Source: Chryseobacterium formosum (lineage in GTDB: Bacteria; Bacteroidota; Bacteroidia; Flavobacteriales; Weeksellaceae). From it: DNA of 64,000 nt. Shown piece after piece: positions 17,703-26,892 of this stretch. The stretch covers positions 1 to 64,000 of the forward strand of contig NZ_JAOVZW010000001.1 in NCBI RefSeq assembly GCF_026460885.1, read 5' to 3'. The position numbers and the translations under genes are program-made. Within the stretch, counting starts at the first letter, position 1. Each line of letters starts with the position of its first letter. A model generated the notes under the pieces. The model was not told the DNA's origin. It did not search any database and saw nothing but the letters and a program-made list of their open reading frames with translations.

Positions 17703-18605
17703 ATGAATTGGGAAAAGATTGGTGCTTTTGATGCACAAAAGTATACTAACAATTGGTTTCAACATTCAGCTTTGCAACCTACTCCGATTGTTTTAGAAAA
17801 TGAAATTAGAGTTTTCTGTGGCTTTCGAGATGCTTCGGGTATCTCAAGAGTAGGTTTTGTAGATTTGGATATAAATGACCCATCAAATATTTTGAGAGTT
17901 AGCGATAATCCTGTATTAGATGTCGGTACTCCTGGGTGTTTTGACGACAATGGTGTTGTTCCAAGTGCAGTTTTAAGCTTAAAAGGTAAGATATACCTTT
18001 ATTATGCAGGATATCAAATCCCAAAAAATGTGCGATTTTTAGTATTCGGAGGACTTGCAGTAAGTGATGATTTTGGCAAGACTTTTACAAGATGCTTCAA
18101 CGTACCAGTTTTAGACCGTACTCAAGATGAACAGCTCTTTAGAGTTGCTCATTCTGTATTAGAAATTAATAATGAATTTCATGCTTTTTATGGAGGTGGG
18201 TCTGATTTTGATTCTGGTAAAGACAAAACATTACCTAAATATGATATCAGACATTTAAAATCCCAGAACCATGACGAATTTCCCAAATCAGGAAATACTC
18301 TCCTTAAATGTGAAAAAAATGAACATCGTTTAGGGAGACCTTATGTGTTTAAAAATAAAAATCTGTATGAAATGTATTTTGGTTATGGTACCGAAGAAAA
18401 TCCATATTGGTTAACTTCGGCGGTGTCTAATGATTTAGAAAACTGGCAAAGAAATCAAGAAAGAATCATTCCAAAAGGTAGTGATATGAATGATGATAAA
18501 ATGCAAGCATATCCTGCTGTTTTTGAAGTAAATGAGACAAAATATTTACTTTATAATGGTAACGATTATGGCAAGTATGGCTTTATAATATGCAAAGAAA
18601 TTTGA
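17703..18605 (+). CDS. Five-bladed beta-propeller, glycosidase-like (GH43/GH130 fold)
   Basis: This 300-aa cytosolic protein has the repeated blade pattern of the GH43/GH32/GH130 fold: WFQHSALQPTPIVLENEIRV, the central VGTPGCFDDNGVVPSAV, AHSVLEINNEFHAFY and MQAYPAVFEVNETKYLLYNG. Such proteins occur in glycan loci beside FdtA/FdtB-type genes, where they may act as glycosyl or phosphoryl transfer enzymes rather than hydrolases. No secretion signal is seen, so it acts inside the cell. Exact activity is unknown. Confidence 0.72.
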   Translation: MNWEKIGAFDAQKYTNNWFQHSALQPTPIVLENEIRVFCGFRDASGISRVGFVDLDINDPSNILRVSDNPVLDVGTPGCFDDNGVVPSAVLSLKGKIYLYYAGYQIPKNVRFLVFGGLAVSDDFGKTFTRCFNVPVLDRTQDEQLFRVAHSVLEINNEFHAFYGGGSDFDSGKDKTLPKYDIRHLKSQNHDEFPKSGNTLLKCEKNEHRLGRPYVFKNKNLYEMYFGYGTEENPYWLTSAVSNDLENWQRNQERIIPKGSDMNDDKMQAYPAVFEVNETKYLLYNGNDYGKYGFIICKEI

Positions 18606-18642
18606 TGTTACGAGGTAATTTTATATTGAATATATTTTAAAG

Positions 18643-19740
18643 ATGATTAAATTTTTAGACCTTCAAAAAATTAATTTAAGACATGATGATGAGATTAAAG
18701 CTCGTATTCATCAGGTTTTATCAAGAGGTTGGTATCTTCTGGGAGAAGAAAATAAAATATTTGAGAAAAATCTCAGTCAATACATTGGCTGCAGAGAAAT
18801 AATTGGTGTTGCAAATGGTTTAGATGCCCTTCGTCTGATTCTGAAAGCCTATATTGAATTAGGAATTATGCAGGAAGGTGATGAAATTATAGTTCCAGCC
18901 AATACTTATATTGCAAGCATATTAGCAATTACAGACAACAATCTTGTACCTGTTTTAGTAGAACCTGAAATCAGCACCTACAATATTGATATTTCGAAAA
19001 TAGAAGAAGCAATTACACCAAAAACCAAAGCAGTATTAATTGTTCATTTATACGGTCGAGTTGTATTTTCTAATGATATACAAAAGATAACAAAAAAGCA
19101 CAATCTAAAATTAATAGAAGATAACGCTCAAGCCATAGGAGCAAAATATGATGGTACGAAGACTGGAAATTTGGCTGATGCAGCCGGATTCAGTTTTTAT
19201 CCGGGTAAAAACTTAGGCGCTCTTGGTGATGGTGGTGCTGTTTCTACAAACGACGCCTTATTAGCAAAAACGATTCGGGCATTAGCCAATTATGGTTCTG
19301 AAGAAAAATATGTCAACCAATTTAAAGGCTTAAATTCTCGTTTAGACGAAATACAAGCCGCAGTGCTAGATGTAAAACTAAAGTATCTTGATACTGATAA
19401 TGATATAAGAAGGCAAATTGCAGAAAAATACATTTCCGGAATCAAAAATTCAAAAATTATCTTACCCGAAAATCCTCATGATGAGCATGTATGGCATGTT
19501 TTTGCAGTGAGAACGACGGAAAGAGAAAGTTTTCAGAAACATCTTTTTGAAAATGAAATACAATCTTTAATACATTACCCGATTCCTCCGCATAAACAAC
19601 AAGCATATAAAGAATTAAATCATTTAAGCTTTCCCATTACGGAACAGATCCATAAAGAAATAATCAGTTTACCTATAAGTCCCATAATGACAGATGAAGA
19701 AACAGATTATGTCATCAAAACAGTAAATGAATGGCAGTAA
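18643..19740 (+). CDS. DegT/DnrJ/EryC1/StrS aminotransferase (FdtB/QdtB-like)
   Basis: This 365-aa PLP enzyme has [12 protein letters not shown], the PLP-contacting EDNAQAIGA and the Schiff-base lysine in [15 protein letters not shown] (near residue 190). It likely transfers an amino group to C3 of the dTDP-3-keto-6-deoxyhexose made by the FdtA/QdtA-like protein, giving a 3-amino-3,6-dideoxyhexose. The ketoisomerase, acyltransferases and this gene form one plus-strand run. It overlaps the next gene by 10 bp. Confidence 0.9.
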   Translation: MIKFLDLQKINLRHDDEIKARIHQVLSRGWYLLGEENKIFEKNLSQYIGCREIIGVANGLDALRLILKAYIELGIMQEGDEIIVPANTYIASILAITDNNLVPVLVEPEISTYNIDISKIEEAITPKTKAVLIVHLYGRVVFSNDIQKITKKHNLKLIEDNAQAIGAKYDGTKTGNLADAAGFSFYPGKNLGALGDGGAVSTNDALLAKTIRALANYGSEEKYVNQFKGLNSRLDEIQAAVLDVKLKYLDTDNDIRRQIAEKYISGIKNSKIILPENPHDEHVWHVFAVRTTERESFQKHLFENEIQSLIHYPIPPHKQQAYKELNHLSFPITEQIHKEIISLPISPIMTDEETDYVIKTVNEWQ

Positions 19741-20684
19741 GTGATGCTCCTTTAGTTTCCATTGGTGTTTTATGTTACAATACAGGAAAATATGTAGTAG
19801 AATCTCTTGATTGTATTAAAAGACAGAATTATCCTAATGTTGAACTTATCATCATTGATGATTGTTCCACTGATGAGGTTTCTGTTTCATATATTAAGGA
19901 TTGGCTAGACCAAAATCAAGATTTAGGTTATAAAACTTATGTAAATTTTAGACAGAAAAATGAAGGTGTGCATGCCGGTTTAAATGAAATTTTAGATAAA
20001 TCAACCGGTAAATATTTAGCTTTTATTTCTGATGATTTATGGAGTGATGATAAATTAATTAAACAAGTAGATCATTTAGAAAAATTAGGAGAGGATTATG
20101 CATTATACTATGGAAAAATGCTATCAATAGATAAAGACAGTCAACTATTAAAAGAAGAAAAACATCAACATTATTTCCCGAGTGATAGTGAATTGCCTAA
20201 AGGAGATGTTTTTGCGCATTGCATTAATAATTTTAGCTTTTGGATTCAATCCTGTACTATGAGATTGGATTTATTAAAAAAAATTAATTTTAAATTTAAT
20301 GAAAATTATATTTCAGAAGATTGGCATTTAATCTTAGGGATTGCAAGAAATTATAAAATTTATGGTGACAGCAATGTGAGTGCATACTATAGATGGCTTG
20401 AGAATTCTATTACACGCCAACTTTGGCAAGAAAAAAACATGCACAATATTTATTTTTCACAATTTGATATGATCTTTTCTTTTCTAAATCATAGTAAAAA
20501 CAATTCTTTAGATAATCTAGTGATTACTAAAAAACTTATGAATTTACTACTAGGAATAAATTGTTACAATTACACAATAAAATTGACTCTATTAAGAAAG
20601 TATTTCTTATTGGTTTCCAAATCCAAAAACAAGCGATATCTTATTGAAAGATTTTCACAGATTTTAAAAACTATGTACAGATGA
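19731..20684 (+). CDS. Family 2 glycosyltransferase
   Basis: This 317-aa GT-A fold enzyme has [18 protein letters not shown] at the N-terminus, the nucleotide-sugar motif IIIDDCSTD, and the metal-binding acidic cluster [10 protein letters not shown] near residue 100. It begins inside the aminotransferase stop region (10-bp overlap) and overlaps the next GT by 4 bp, so the genes are translationally coupled. Donor and acceptor are unknown. Confidence 0.88.
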   Translation: MAVSDAPLVSIGVLCYNTGKYVVESLDCIKRQNYPNVELIIIDDCSTDEVSVSYIKDWLDQNQDLGYKTYVNFRQKNEGVHAGLNEILDKSTGKYLAFISDDLWSDDKLIKQVDHLEKLGEDYALYYGKMLSIDKDSQLLKEEKHQHYFPSDSELPKGDVFAHCINNFSFWIQSCTMRLDLLKKINFKFNENYISEDWHLILGIARNYKIYGDSNVSAYYRWLENSITRQLWQEKNMHNIYFSQFDMIFSFLNHSKNNSLDNLVITKKLMNLLLGINCYNYTIKLTLLRKYFLLVSKSKNKRYLIERFSQILKTMYR

Positions 20685-21553
20685 ATTTGCCCAAAATATC
20701 TATCATCACGCCTTCATATAATCAGGCACAATATCTGGAAGCAACAATTTTGTCTGTTTTAGGACAAAATTATCCTAATTTGGAATATATCATAATGGAT
20801 GGTGGAAGCACAGACTCATCTGAAGAAATCATTAAAAAATATGAGAATAATCTCGCATATTGGCAATCAAAAAAAGATAGAGGACAGGCAGATGCCATTA
20901 ATCAAGGATTTGAAAAATGTACCGGAGATATATTAATGTGGCTAAATAGTGATGATATGCTCATGCCTAACATCCTCCATTTTGTCGCTTCAAAATATTT
21001 GGAAGATCCTTCTAAGATTTATTTCGGCAACTGTATACATTTTAAAAATGAAGATAATCTTATTACTTGGGGAAGTGATGTCATTAAAGATGTCGAAATG
21101 TTGCGTTTAAATGAAGCAGACTATGTAATTCAACCATCATCATTTTGGTCAAAAGATATTTGGAAATCAGTTGGGCCTCTAAGTGAAAATGTTCATTTTG
21201 GCTTCGACTGGGAGTGGTTTTTAAGAGCCGAGAAAAAATACACCCTGCAACCTCTTTCTGAATGTATATCTTTATACCGTTTTCACAAAGATCATAAATC
21301 AGGAACAGGAGGTAATAAAAGACAATTGGAACTGTTAAAAATATATCAGCAATATAATCCTCATTTTGGTAAACTTTTTCAACTACTCATGAATGAAAAT
21401 ATGGATGATGTGAAAAATTTCTCAAATTATAAAATAAGACTTAAGAATAAAATTGGTCGAAAAACAAGTTTCATTCAAAAACTGAAACTTAAAAACCCTA
21501 AGTACCAGGAATTTTCAGAAAGAGAAATCAATCAATTAATAAAAATGCTTTGA
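20681..21553 (+). CDS. Family 2 glycosyltransferase
   Basis: This 290-aa GT2 has ISIITPSYNQAQYLEATI, YIIMDGGSTDSS and the metal motif MWLNSDDM. It is related to the next gene (shared YPNLEYII-DGGSTD and KYENxLAYW blocks), which suggests a past tandem duplication. The group resembles WcaA/WaaE-type transferases. Linkage formed is unknown. Confidence 0.88.
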   Translation: MNLPKISIITPSYNQAQYLEATILSVLGQNYPNLEYIIMDGGSTDSSEEIIKKYENNLAYWQSKKDRGQADAINQGFEKCTGDILMWLNSDDMLMPNILHFVASKYLEDPSKIYFGNCIHFKNEDNLITWGSDVIKDVEMLRLNEADYVIQPSSFWSKDIWKSVGPLSENVHFGFDWEWFLRAEKKYTLQPLSECISLYRFHKDHKSGTGGNKRQLELLKIYQQYNPHFGKLFQLLMNENMDDVKNFSNYKIRLKNKIGRKTSFIQKLKLKNPKYQEFSEREINQLIKML

Positions 21554-21595
21554 TCCTTTTGTTAATAATTTTTTTTGAAAAACGCACACATAAAA

Positions 21596-22501
21596 ATGAT
21601 TTACCCCAAAATATCTATAATTACTCCGAACTTTAATGGTGGAGATTATTTAGAAGAAACCATAAAATCAATAATTGATCAAGACTATCCCAACTTGGAA
21701 TATATTATTATTGACGGTGGAAGTACAGACAATTCTATTGATATTATAAAAAAATATGAGAATCATTTGGCTTATTGGGTAAGTGAACCTGACAATGGGT
21801 TATACCATGCAATTCAAAAAGGTCTGGAGAAATCTTCTGGAGAAATTATGGCATGGCTAAATTCTGACGATATATACCACAAAAAGGCATTATTTACTGT
21901 TGCTGAAATTTTCACAAATTGCAAACCTGTAAAATGGCTGCAAGGTCTTCCCACAACAATAGATGAAAAAGGCAGAACTATAGCAACAGAAAAATTTAAA
22001 AGTTGGTCTAAATTAGATTATTATTTAGGAAAATTTGAATGGATCCAGCAAGAATCAACTTTTTGGCACCGCGATTTATGGCTTCAGGCAGATTCGAAAA
22101 TTAATTCTAATTTAAAACTTGCCGGAGATTTAGATTTGTGGCTCCGATTCTTTAGATATGAAAAGCTTTATGTAACAAGCGCCTTAATTGGGGGATTTAG
22201 GCAAAGATCAAAAAACCAGTTATCATTAGACCATTTAGATAAATATTTAATAGAAGCTAGGTCACAAATTTCACTCGAGATAGAAAATAATTTAACAGTA
22301 ACTGATAAAAAAGCTTTAGAAAATATTATACGCTATAGTAAGAAAATAAATTCTTCAAACAATAGAATATCATTCTATATCAACAGAAAAAAATATGGCA
22401 GTAAAATTAATTTTCTTAGAGAAAAATTTTTCAAAGCACCGCCTACTATAGTATTCGACAGATCTACACAGTCTTTTATTCTAAATAAAGTATCGATATA
22501 A
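21596..22501 (+). CDS. Family 2 glycosyltransferase
   Basis: This GT2 has PKISIITPNFNGGDYLEETI, IIIDGGSTDNS and AWLNSDDI, and is a paralogue of the preceding gene. The ATG at 21596 (MIYPKIS) gives 301 aa and is preferred over an in-frame TTG at 21575, which would add seven unconserved residues. The C-terminal 70 residues are Lys/Asn-rich and less conserved. Confidence 0.87.
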   Translation: MIYPKISIITPNFNGGDYLEETIKSIIDQDYPNLEYIIIDGGSTDNSIDIIKKYENHLAYWVSEPDNGLYHAIQKGLEKSSGEIMAWLNSDDIYHKKALFTVAEIFTNCKPVKWLQGLPTTIDEKGRTIATEKFKSWSKLDYYLGKFEWIQQESTFWHRDLWLQADSKINSNLKLAGDLDLWLRFFRYEKLYVTSALIGGFRQRSKNQLSLDHLDKYLIEARSQISLEIENNLTVTDKKALENIIRYSKKINSSNNRISFYINRKKYGSKINFLREKFFKAPPTIVFDRSTQSFILNKVSI

Positions 22502-22512
22502 AAACATTTACA

Positions 22513-23328
22513 ATGTCTCCAAAAATATCCGTTATTACCGTCAGCTACAACAACAAAGAAGGTCTTGAAAAAACACTAAGTAATGTGATTTCACAGAGTT
22601 TTTCAGATTTTGAATATATTATAATTGATGGCGGTTCGCAGGATGGAACTAAAAATATTCTTGAGAAATACTCAGACAACATCACTTTTTGGGTAAGTGA
22701 GCAAGACAAAGGAATTTATAATGCGATGAATAAAGGAATTACTGCTGCAAAAGGTGAATATTTAATATTCATCAACAGTGGTGATCATTTCTACGATGAA
22801 AATTCTTTATCTGTGGCTGCAAAACATTTATCTGGAGAAGACATTATCTATGGTAATTTAGAATTGGCAAGTGATGAGCATACTTATATTAAAAAATATT
22901 CTTCAGAATTATCATTACTTTATTTCTACGATGAATCTCTTCCTCATCCCGCCACATTTATCTGTAAAAAAGCATTTCAAAAATGGGGTAATTATGATGA
23001 AAATCTTAAAATAGTCTCAGACTGGAAATGGTTCCTGATATCGATATGTACACATAAAGCAAGTTTTAAACATATTGATGAAACAATTTCAACGTTTTAT
23101 CTTGATGGCCTGAGTTCCAATAAACAAAATCAAGAAAAAATAAATTATGAAAAAGAACTTACGTTTTCTGAGTATTTTCCAATGGCAAAATATGATTTAC
23201 AGAAATTGTCAGCATTACAGAACGAAAATAAAAGACTCTTAAACGCAGAAAATAAATTTAATCATCTGAAAAAATACAGGCTTGTAAAACTCCTGCACTC
23301 CCTCGGATTGATAAAAATTCCGCAATAA
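22513..23328 (+). CDS. Family 2 glycosyltransferase
   Basis: This 271-aa GT2 has KISVITVSYNNKEGLEKTL, YIIIDGGSQDGT and the metal-site sequence LIFINSGDHF. SEQDKGIYNAMNKGI is typical of WcaE/PslC-like colanic-acid-type transferases. It follows the previous GT by 11 bp. The next gene begins 147 bp later; that gap holds no clear terminator or consensus promoter. Confidence 0.88.
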   Translation: MSPKISVITVSYNNKEGLEKTLSNVISQSFSDFEYIIIDGGSQDGTKNILEKYSDNITFWVSEQDKGIYNAMNKGITAAKGEYLIFINSGDHFYDENSLSVAAKHLSGEDIIYGNLELASDEHTYIKKYSSELSLLYFYDESLPHPATFICKKAFQKWGNYDENLKIVSDWKWFLISICTHKASFKHIDETISTFYLDGLSSNKQNQEKINYEKELTFSEYFPMAKYDLQKLSALQNENKRLLNAENKFNHLKKYRLVKLLHSLGLIKIPQ

Positions 23329-23475
23329 AAATCTAAACACATTACAGAGGATAATCATTATATTTTTAAAATTATAAACTAAGCTAAATCAGGCTGAGAT
23401 TTATTACATTAACACCTCTTAACAAACTATCTTTATAGCTGATTTTTTAATATCTTTACTGCTCTAAAACACAGT

Positions 23476-24336
23476 ATGTCTCAGGCCTTTATTTCCATTA
23501 TCGTTCCGTGCTATAATCAAGAGAATTATCTTAATGAATGTTTAGAATCTGTTTTTAAGCAAACATATAGTGACTGGGAATGTTTCATCATCAATGACGG
23601 CAGTACAGATAATAGCGAGGCAATTGCAAAAAACTGGACTCTTAAAGACTCTCGCTTCAAATATTATAAAAAAATTAATGAAGGACCATCTGCTGCAAGA
23701 AATTTAGGCTTAGAAAAATCTTTTGGAAACTGGATTCTCTTTTTGGATGGTGATGATGTAATGAGTGAAGATAAATTACATACATCTTTATCATATTCTG
23801 AAAATCACGACATGATAATTTCAAATTTTGAAATGTTAACAGGTAACATCACATCTAAACCTTTTTCAGATCTCAAAAAGTATGAAATCAACCTTGAAAA
23901 TATTGTAAGAAGATGGGATATTGATTTTAACATTCCGATTCACACGATACTTTTCAAAAGAGATTTAATTAAAACAATAACCTTTAAAAAAGAACTGAAA
24001 GCAAAAGAAGACTGGATATTTTGGATTAGTATCTTTAGTAAAAATACTCCTTCAGTCCATTTTATAGATGAAGCCTTGGTTAAATACCGTCAACATCAAA
24101 ATGGAATTTCAAAAAATTTCATCAGTGTATATAACGACAGTCAAAAAGCTAACGAATTTATTTTCAACACTTTTGAAGACAATATTAAAAAAATGTTATT
24201 CGAACGTCTCAATACGCAAAATTACATTCTTAATAATGAAAATCTAAATCAAAAAAACTATATAAGACAACTACAGAATACTAAAGTTTTAAAATATTAC
24301 CTTAAATTTAAGTCACTGTGGTATCCCAAAAAGTAA
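23476..24336 (+). CDS. Family 2 glycosyltransferase
   Basis: This 286-aa GT2 has FISIIVPCYNQENYLNECL, FIINDGSTDNS, the acceptor-loop EGPSAARNLGLE and the metal motif LFLDGDDVM. The next gene starts inside its 3' end (19-bp overlap), so it is co-translated with the following transferase. Confidence 0.88.
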   Translation: MSQAFISIIVPCYNQENYLNECLESVFKQTYSDWECFIINDGSTDNSEAIAKNWTLKDSRFKYYKKINEGPSAARNLGLEKSFGNWILFLDGDDVMSEDKLHTSLSYSENHDMIISNFEMLTGNITSKPFSDLKKYEINLENIVRRWDIDFNIPIHTILFKRDLIKTITFKKELKAKEDWIFWISIFSKNTPSVHFIDEALVKYRQHQNGISKNFISVYNDSQKANEFIFNTFEDNIKKMLFERLNTQNYILNNENLNQKNYIRQLQNTKVLKYYLKFKSLWYPKK

Positions 24337-25235
24337 ATATCTCTGTAGCACTTTGCACTTATAATGGTGAAAAATATCTTTCTGAGCAGTTAGACAGTAT
24401 TCTTCAACAATCAATTTCTGTAAACGAGATTGTTGTCTGTGATGATAGATCTACAGATAAAACCTTAACTGTCCTTAAAGAATACCAACGCAAACATCCT
24501 TCTCTTTTCAGTATTATACAAAATTCTGAAAATCTTGGGTACGTAGATAACTTTGAAAAAGCCATTAATCAATGTTCCGGAGACTTAATTTTTTTATGTG
24601 ACCAAGATGACATTTGGCGAGAAAACAAAGTAGAAATCACTCTTGATTATCTGAAAAAAAATCCTGAGAAAAATGTTTTTTGCCATGATTTGGAATTATT
24701 ATTTGATAAGGATAATATTTCTAAGTCAGAATCTTTTTGGAACAGTGAAGAATTTAATAAGGATTTCGATAATTATGAAATATCAGAATACCTTCTTTAT
24801 AAAAGGAACGTCTTTCCAGGGATGACAATGGCCATTACAAAAGAAGCTAAAAATAAATATTTACCCCTGAAAAAAGTAAACTCTACCATTATTCATGACT
24901 ATGAAATTGTTCTAAAATCATGCAATGATGGAAAATTCATAATGATGCCTGAAGTTTTATCTGCTTACAGAATTCATGATGGCCAGAATATAGGATTTAG
25001 TAACAATAAAAGCCAAAAAGACAACTTATCTGAAATTTACGATACAATTAAAAGACTTAAATTTGTAGAAAATTCAGTAGCTGATTTAAATTTGAATATA
25101 AAACTTTATAGTAATTATAAAAAAAAATGTGCATCTGATTATAAACAATTTATTAATAACCTTTCGTTTCCAAAAAATATAATAACCCATTTGAAAATGA
25201 AATATTATTATAAAATCTTAACTTTTTTAGACTAG
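24318..25235 (+). CDS. Family 2 glycosyltransferase (rhamnosyltransferase-like group)
   Basis: This 305-aa GT2 with GTG start has ISVALCTYNGEKYLSEQLDS, IVVCDDRSTDKT and the diagnostic FLCDQDDIW motif of the RfbF/WbbL-like subgroup, often deoxyhexosyl transferases. That fits a locus making a dTDP-6-deoxyhexose, but the donor is not proven. No alternative ATG lies before the first conserved strand. Confidence 0.86.
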   Translation: MVSQKVNISVALCTYNGEKYLSEQLDSILQQSISVNEIVVCDDRSTDKTLTVLKEYQRKHPSLFSIIQNSENLGYVDNFEKAINQCSGDLIFLCDQDDIWRENKVEITLDYLKKNPEKNVFCHDLELLFDKDNISKSESFWNSEEFNKDFDNYEISEYLLYKRNVFPGMTMAITKEAKNKYLPLKKVNSTIIHDYEIVLKSCNDGKFIMMPEVLSAYRIHDGQNIGFSNNKSQKDNLSEIYDTIKRLKFVENSVADLNLNIKLYSNYKKKCASDYKQFINNLSFPKNIITHLKMKYYYKILTFLD

Positions 25236-25248
25236 AAAAATATAACTA

Positions 25249-25917
25249 ATGATTATAGGAAAAGGGCTTATTGCAACATCTTTACAAAATATAGACTCCG
25301 AAAATATTATATTTTTTGCTTCAGGAGTATCTAATTCTTTAGAAACAAGAACCTCAGAATTTGAACGAGAGTTTTCACTGCTTCAAAATAGTATAGAAAA
25401 CAATAAAGAGCATCAAATCATTTACTTTTCAACTTTAAGTGTAAACGATCAATCTAAACAAGACAGTCCTTACGTAATTCACAAACTTAATATTGAGAAT
25501 TTCATAAAAAATAATTGCAAAAAATACCTTATTGTAAGGGTAGGAAATGTTGTCGGAAAAGGAGGCAATCCAAACACTCTTTTTAATTTTCTTAGAGAAC
25601 AAATAAATAATGAGTCTTCTTTTGTCTTACACAACAAAGCGACTAGAATACTGATTGATATTGATGATATTTCTGAGTTCCTTTCCCACCACTCCTCCAC
25701 CTTAACCAATCAGACCATCAATTTATCTTTCCCGTATAATTACAGTTTAAAAGAAATTATATCTTCAATTGAGGAAGATATTGAGAAAAAAGCTGTTTAT
25801 AAAGAAACGGAACTGGGAGATTCTTACAAAGTAGATTTTAGTGACCACACAAAAGTTTTTTTCTCAAAATTTAGTTCAGATGAATATTTAAAGAAACTTA
25901 TTCAAAAATATTATTAA
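25249..25917 (+). CDS. Compact SDR-type NAD-dependent epimerase/dehydratase-like protein
   Basis: This 222-aa protein is shorter than typical extended SDRs (about 300 aa). It has a reduced Rossmann start (IGKGLIATSL), the active-site-like YVIHK (YxxxK), upstream Ser (FSTLS), and RVGNVVGKGGNP as in nucleotide-sugar epimerases. It may remodel a nucleotide sugar or be a degenerate member. It lies between two GT2 genes with 13-bp and 8-bp gaps. Confidence 0.68.
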   Translation: MIIGKGLIATSLQNIDSENIIFFASGVSNSLETRTSEFEREFSLLQNSIENNKEHQIIYFSTLSVNDQSKQDSPYVIHKLNIENFIKNNCKKYLIVRVGNVVGKGGNPNTLFNFLREQINNESSFVLHNKATRILIDIDDISEFLSHHSSTLTNQTINLSFPYNYSLKEIISSIEEDIEKKAVYKETELGDSYKVDFSDHTKVFFSKFSSDEYLKKLIQKYY

Positions 25918-25925
25918 GCCCAAAT

Positions 25926-26846
25926 ATGCCTAATATTCAAATCATTATTGTTACTTATAATGCCATGAAATGGGCAGAAAGATGCTTTAAAAGTTTACAG
26001 CAATCAACAGTTGCTGTACATACTATTGTGATAGACAATGGCTCTTCTGATGGTACTCAAAAATATATTAATGCTAATTTCCCGGAAGTTACTTTCATAC
26101 AATCAGAAAAGAACTTAGGGTTTGGAAAAGCAAATAATATAGGAATTGAAACAGCATATAAAAACGGTGCAGATTTTTTTTATTTGATGAATCAAGATGC
26201 CTGGATTTATCCGGATAGTATTGAGAAGCTATTAAAAGTTTATCATGAGTTTCCAAATAAAGACGAAATTGGTATAATGAGCCCAATGCAGATTGATGGT
26301 TCCGAGAAACTTTTGGATATTTTTTTAGATAAATATATCGCAATTAATTTTGAGAAAACGCGATTAATTTCAGATTTTTATTTTCAGACTGTAAAAGATT
26401 ATTATGAAATAAGCTTTGTAAATGCCGCTCATTGGCTCATTCCTAAAGATACGATAGATACAGTTGGCGGATTTAATCCTTATTTTTTTCATTATGGTGA
26501 GGATAATGAATACGTAAACAGAGTTCACTTTCATCAAAAAAAACTTCTTCTCATTCCCTCGAGCAAAGTTGTACACGATGGAAAACAAAATTTAAGCAAA
26601 GTAGATTCTAATCTTTTTCAGGATTTAACTATAGAAACTAAAATAATAAATCCTAATCTATCAGATTCTTTACAAAAAGAGAAAAAAGCACTGAAGCAAA
26701 GTATGGTAAAAAGTTCTCTTACAGGTAATATTGCACAATATAAAAAATTGCTTCAGAAATATAAAAAAATAAAAAAAGAAGAGAAGAATTTGTATGAAAT
26801 AGCTTTATTAGTAAAACAACGGAACTCTACGTTTCTTAATATTTAA
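25926..26846 (+). CDS. Family 2 glycosyltransferase
   Basis: This 306-aa GT2 has IQIIIVTYNAMKWAERCF, TIVIDNGSSDGT, the FYLMNQDAWI metal motif and the downstream FHYGEDNEYVNRV block of WbbL/GT2_4-like enzymes. Its C-terminus is Lys-rich. Specificity is unknown. Confidence 0.88.
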   Translation: MPNIQIIIVTYNAMKWAERCFKSLQQSTVAVHTIVIDNGSSDGTQKYINANFPEVTFIQSEKNLGFGKANNIGIETAYKNGADFFYLMNQDAWIYPDSIEKLLKVYHEFPNKDEIGIMSPMQIDGSEKLLDIFLDKYIAINFEKTRLISDFYFQTVKDYYEISFVNAAHWLIPKDTIDTVGGFNPYFFHYGEDNEYVNRVHFHQKKLLLIPSSKVVHDGKQNLSKVDSNLFQDLTIETKIINPNLSDSLQKEKKALKQSMVKSSLTGNIAQYKKLLQKYKKIKKEEKNLYEIALLVKQRNSTFLNI

Positions 26847-26855
26847 TAATTTACG

Positions 26856-26863
26856 TATTTTTG
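26856..26863 (+). promoter_or_regulatory. Candidate internal promoter -7 box
   Basis: TATTTTTG matches TAnnTTTG in the 40-bp gap before the polyprenyl-type GT, about 30 bases before its start. Confidence 0.35.
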
Positions 26864-26892
26864 GACTCACACAAAAACATTATAAGGTGAAA

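Noticed and set aside
23329..23475. Possible promoter or attenuator in the 147-bp gap between two GT2 genes
   Set aside because: No TAnnTTTG box or clear stem with T-run was found.
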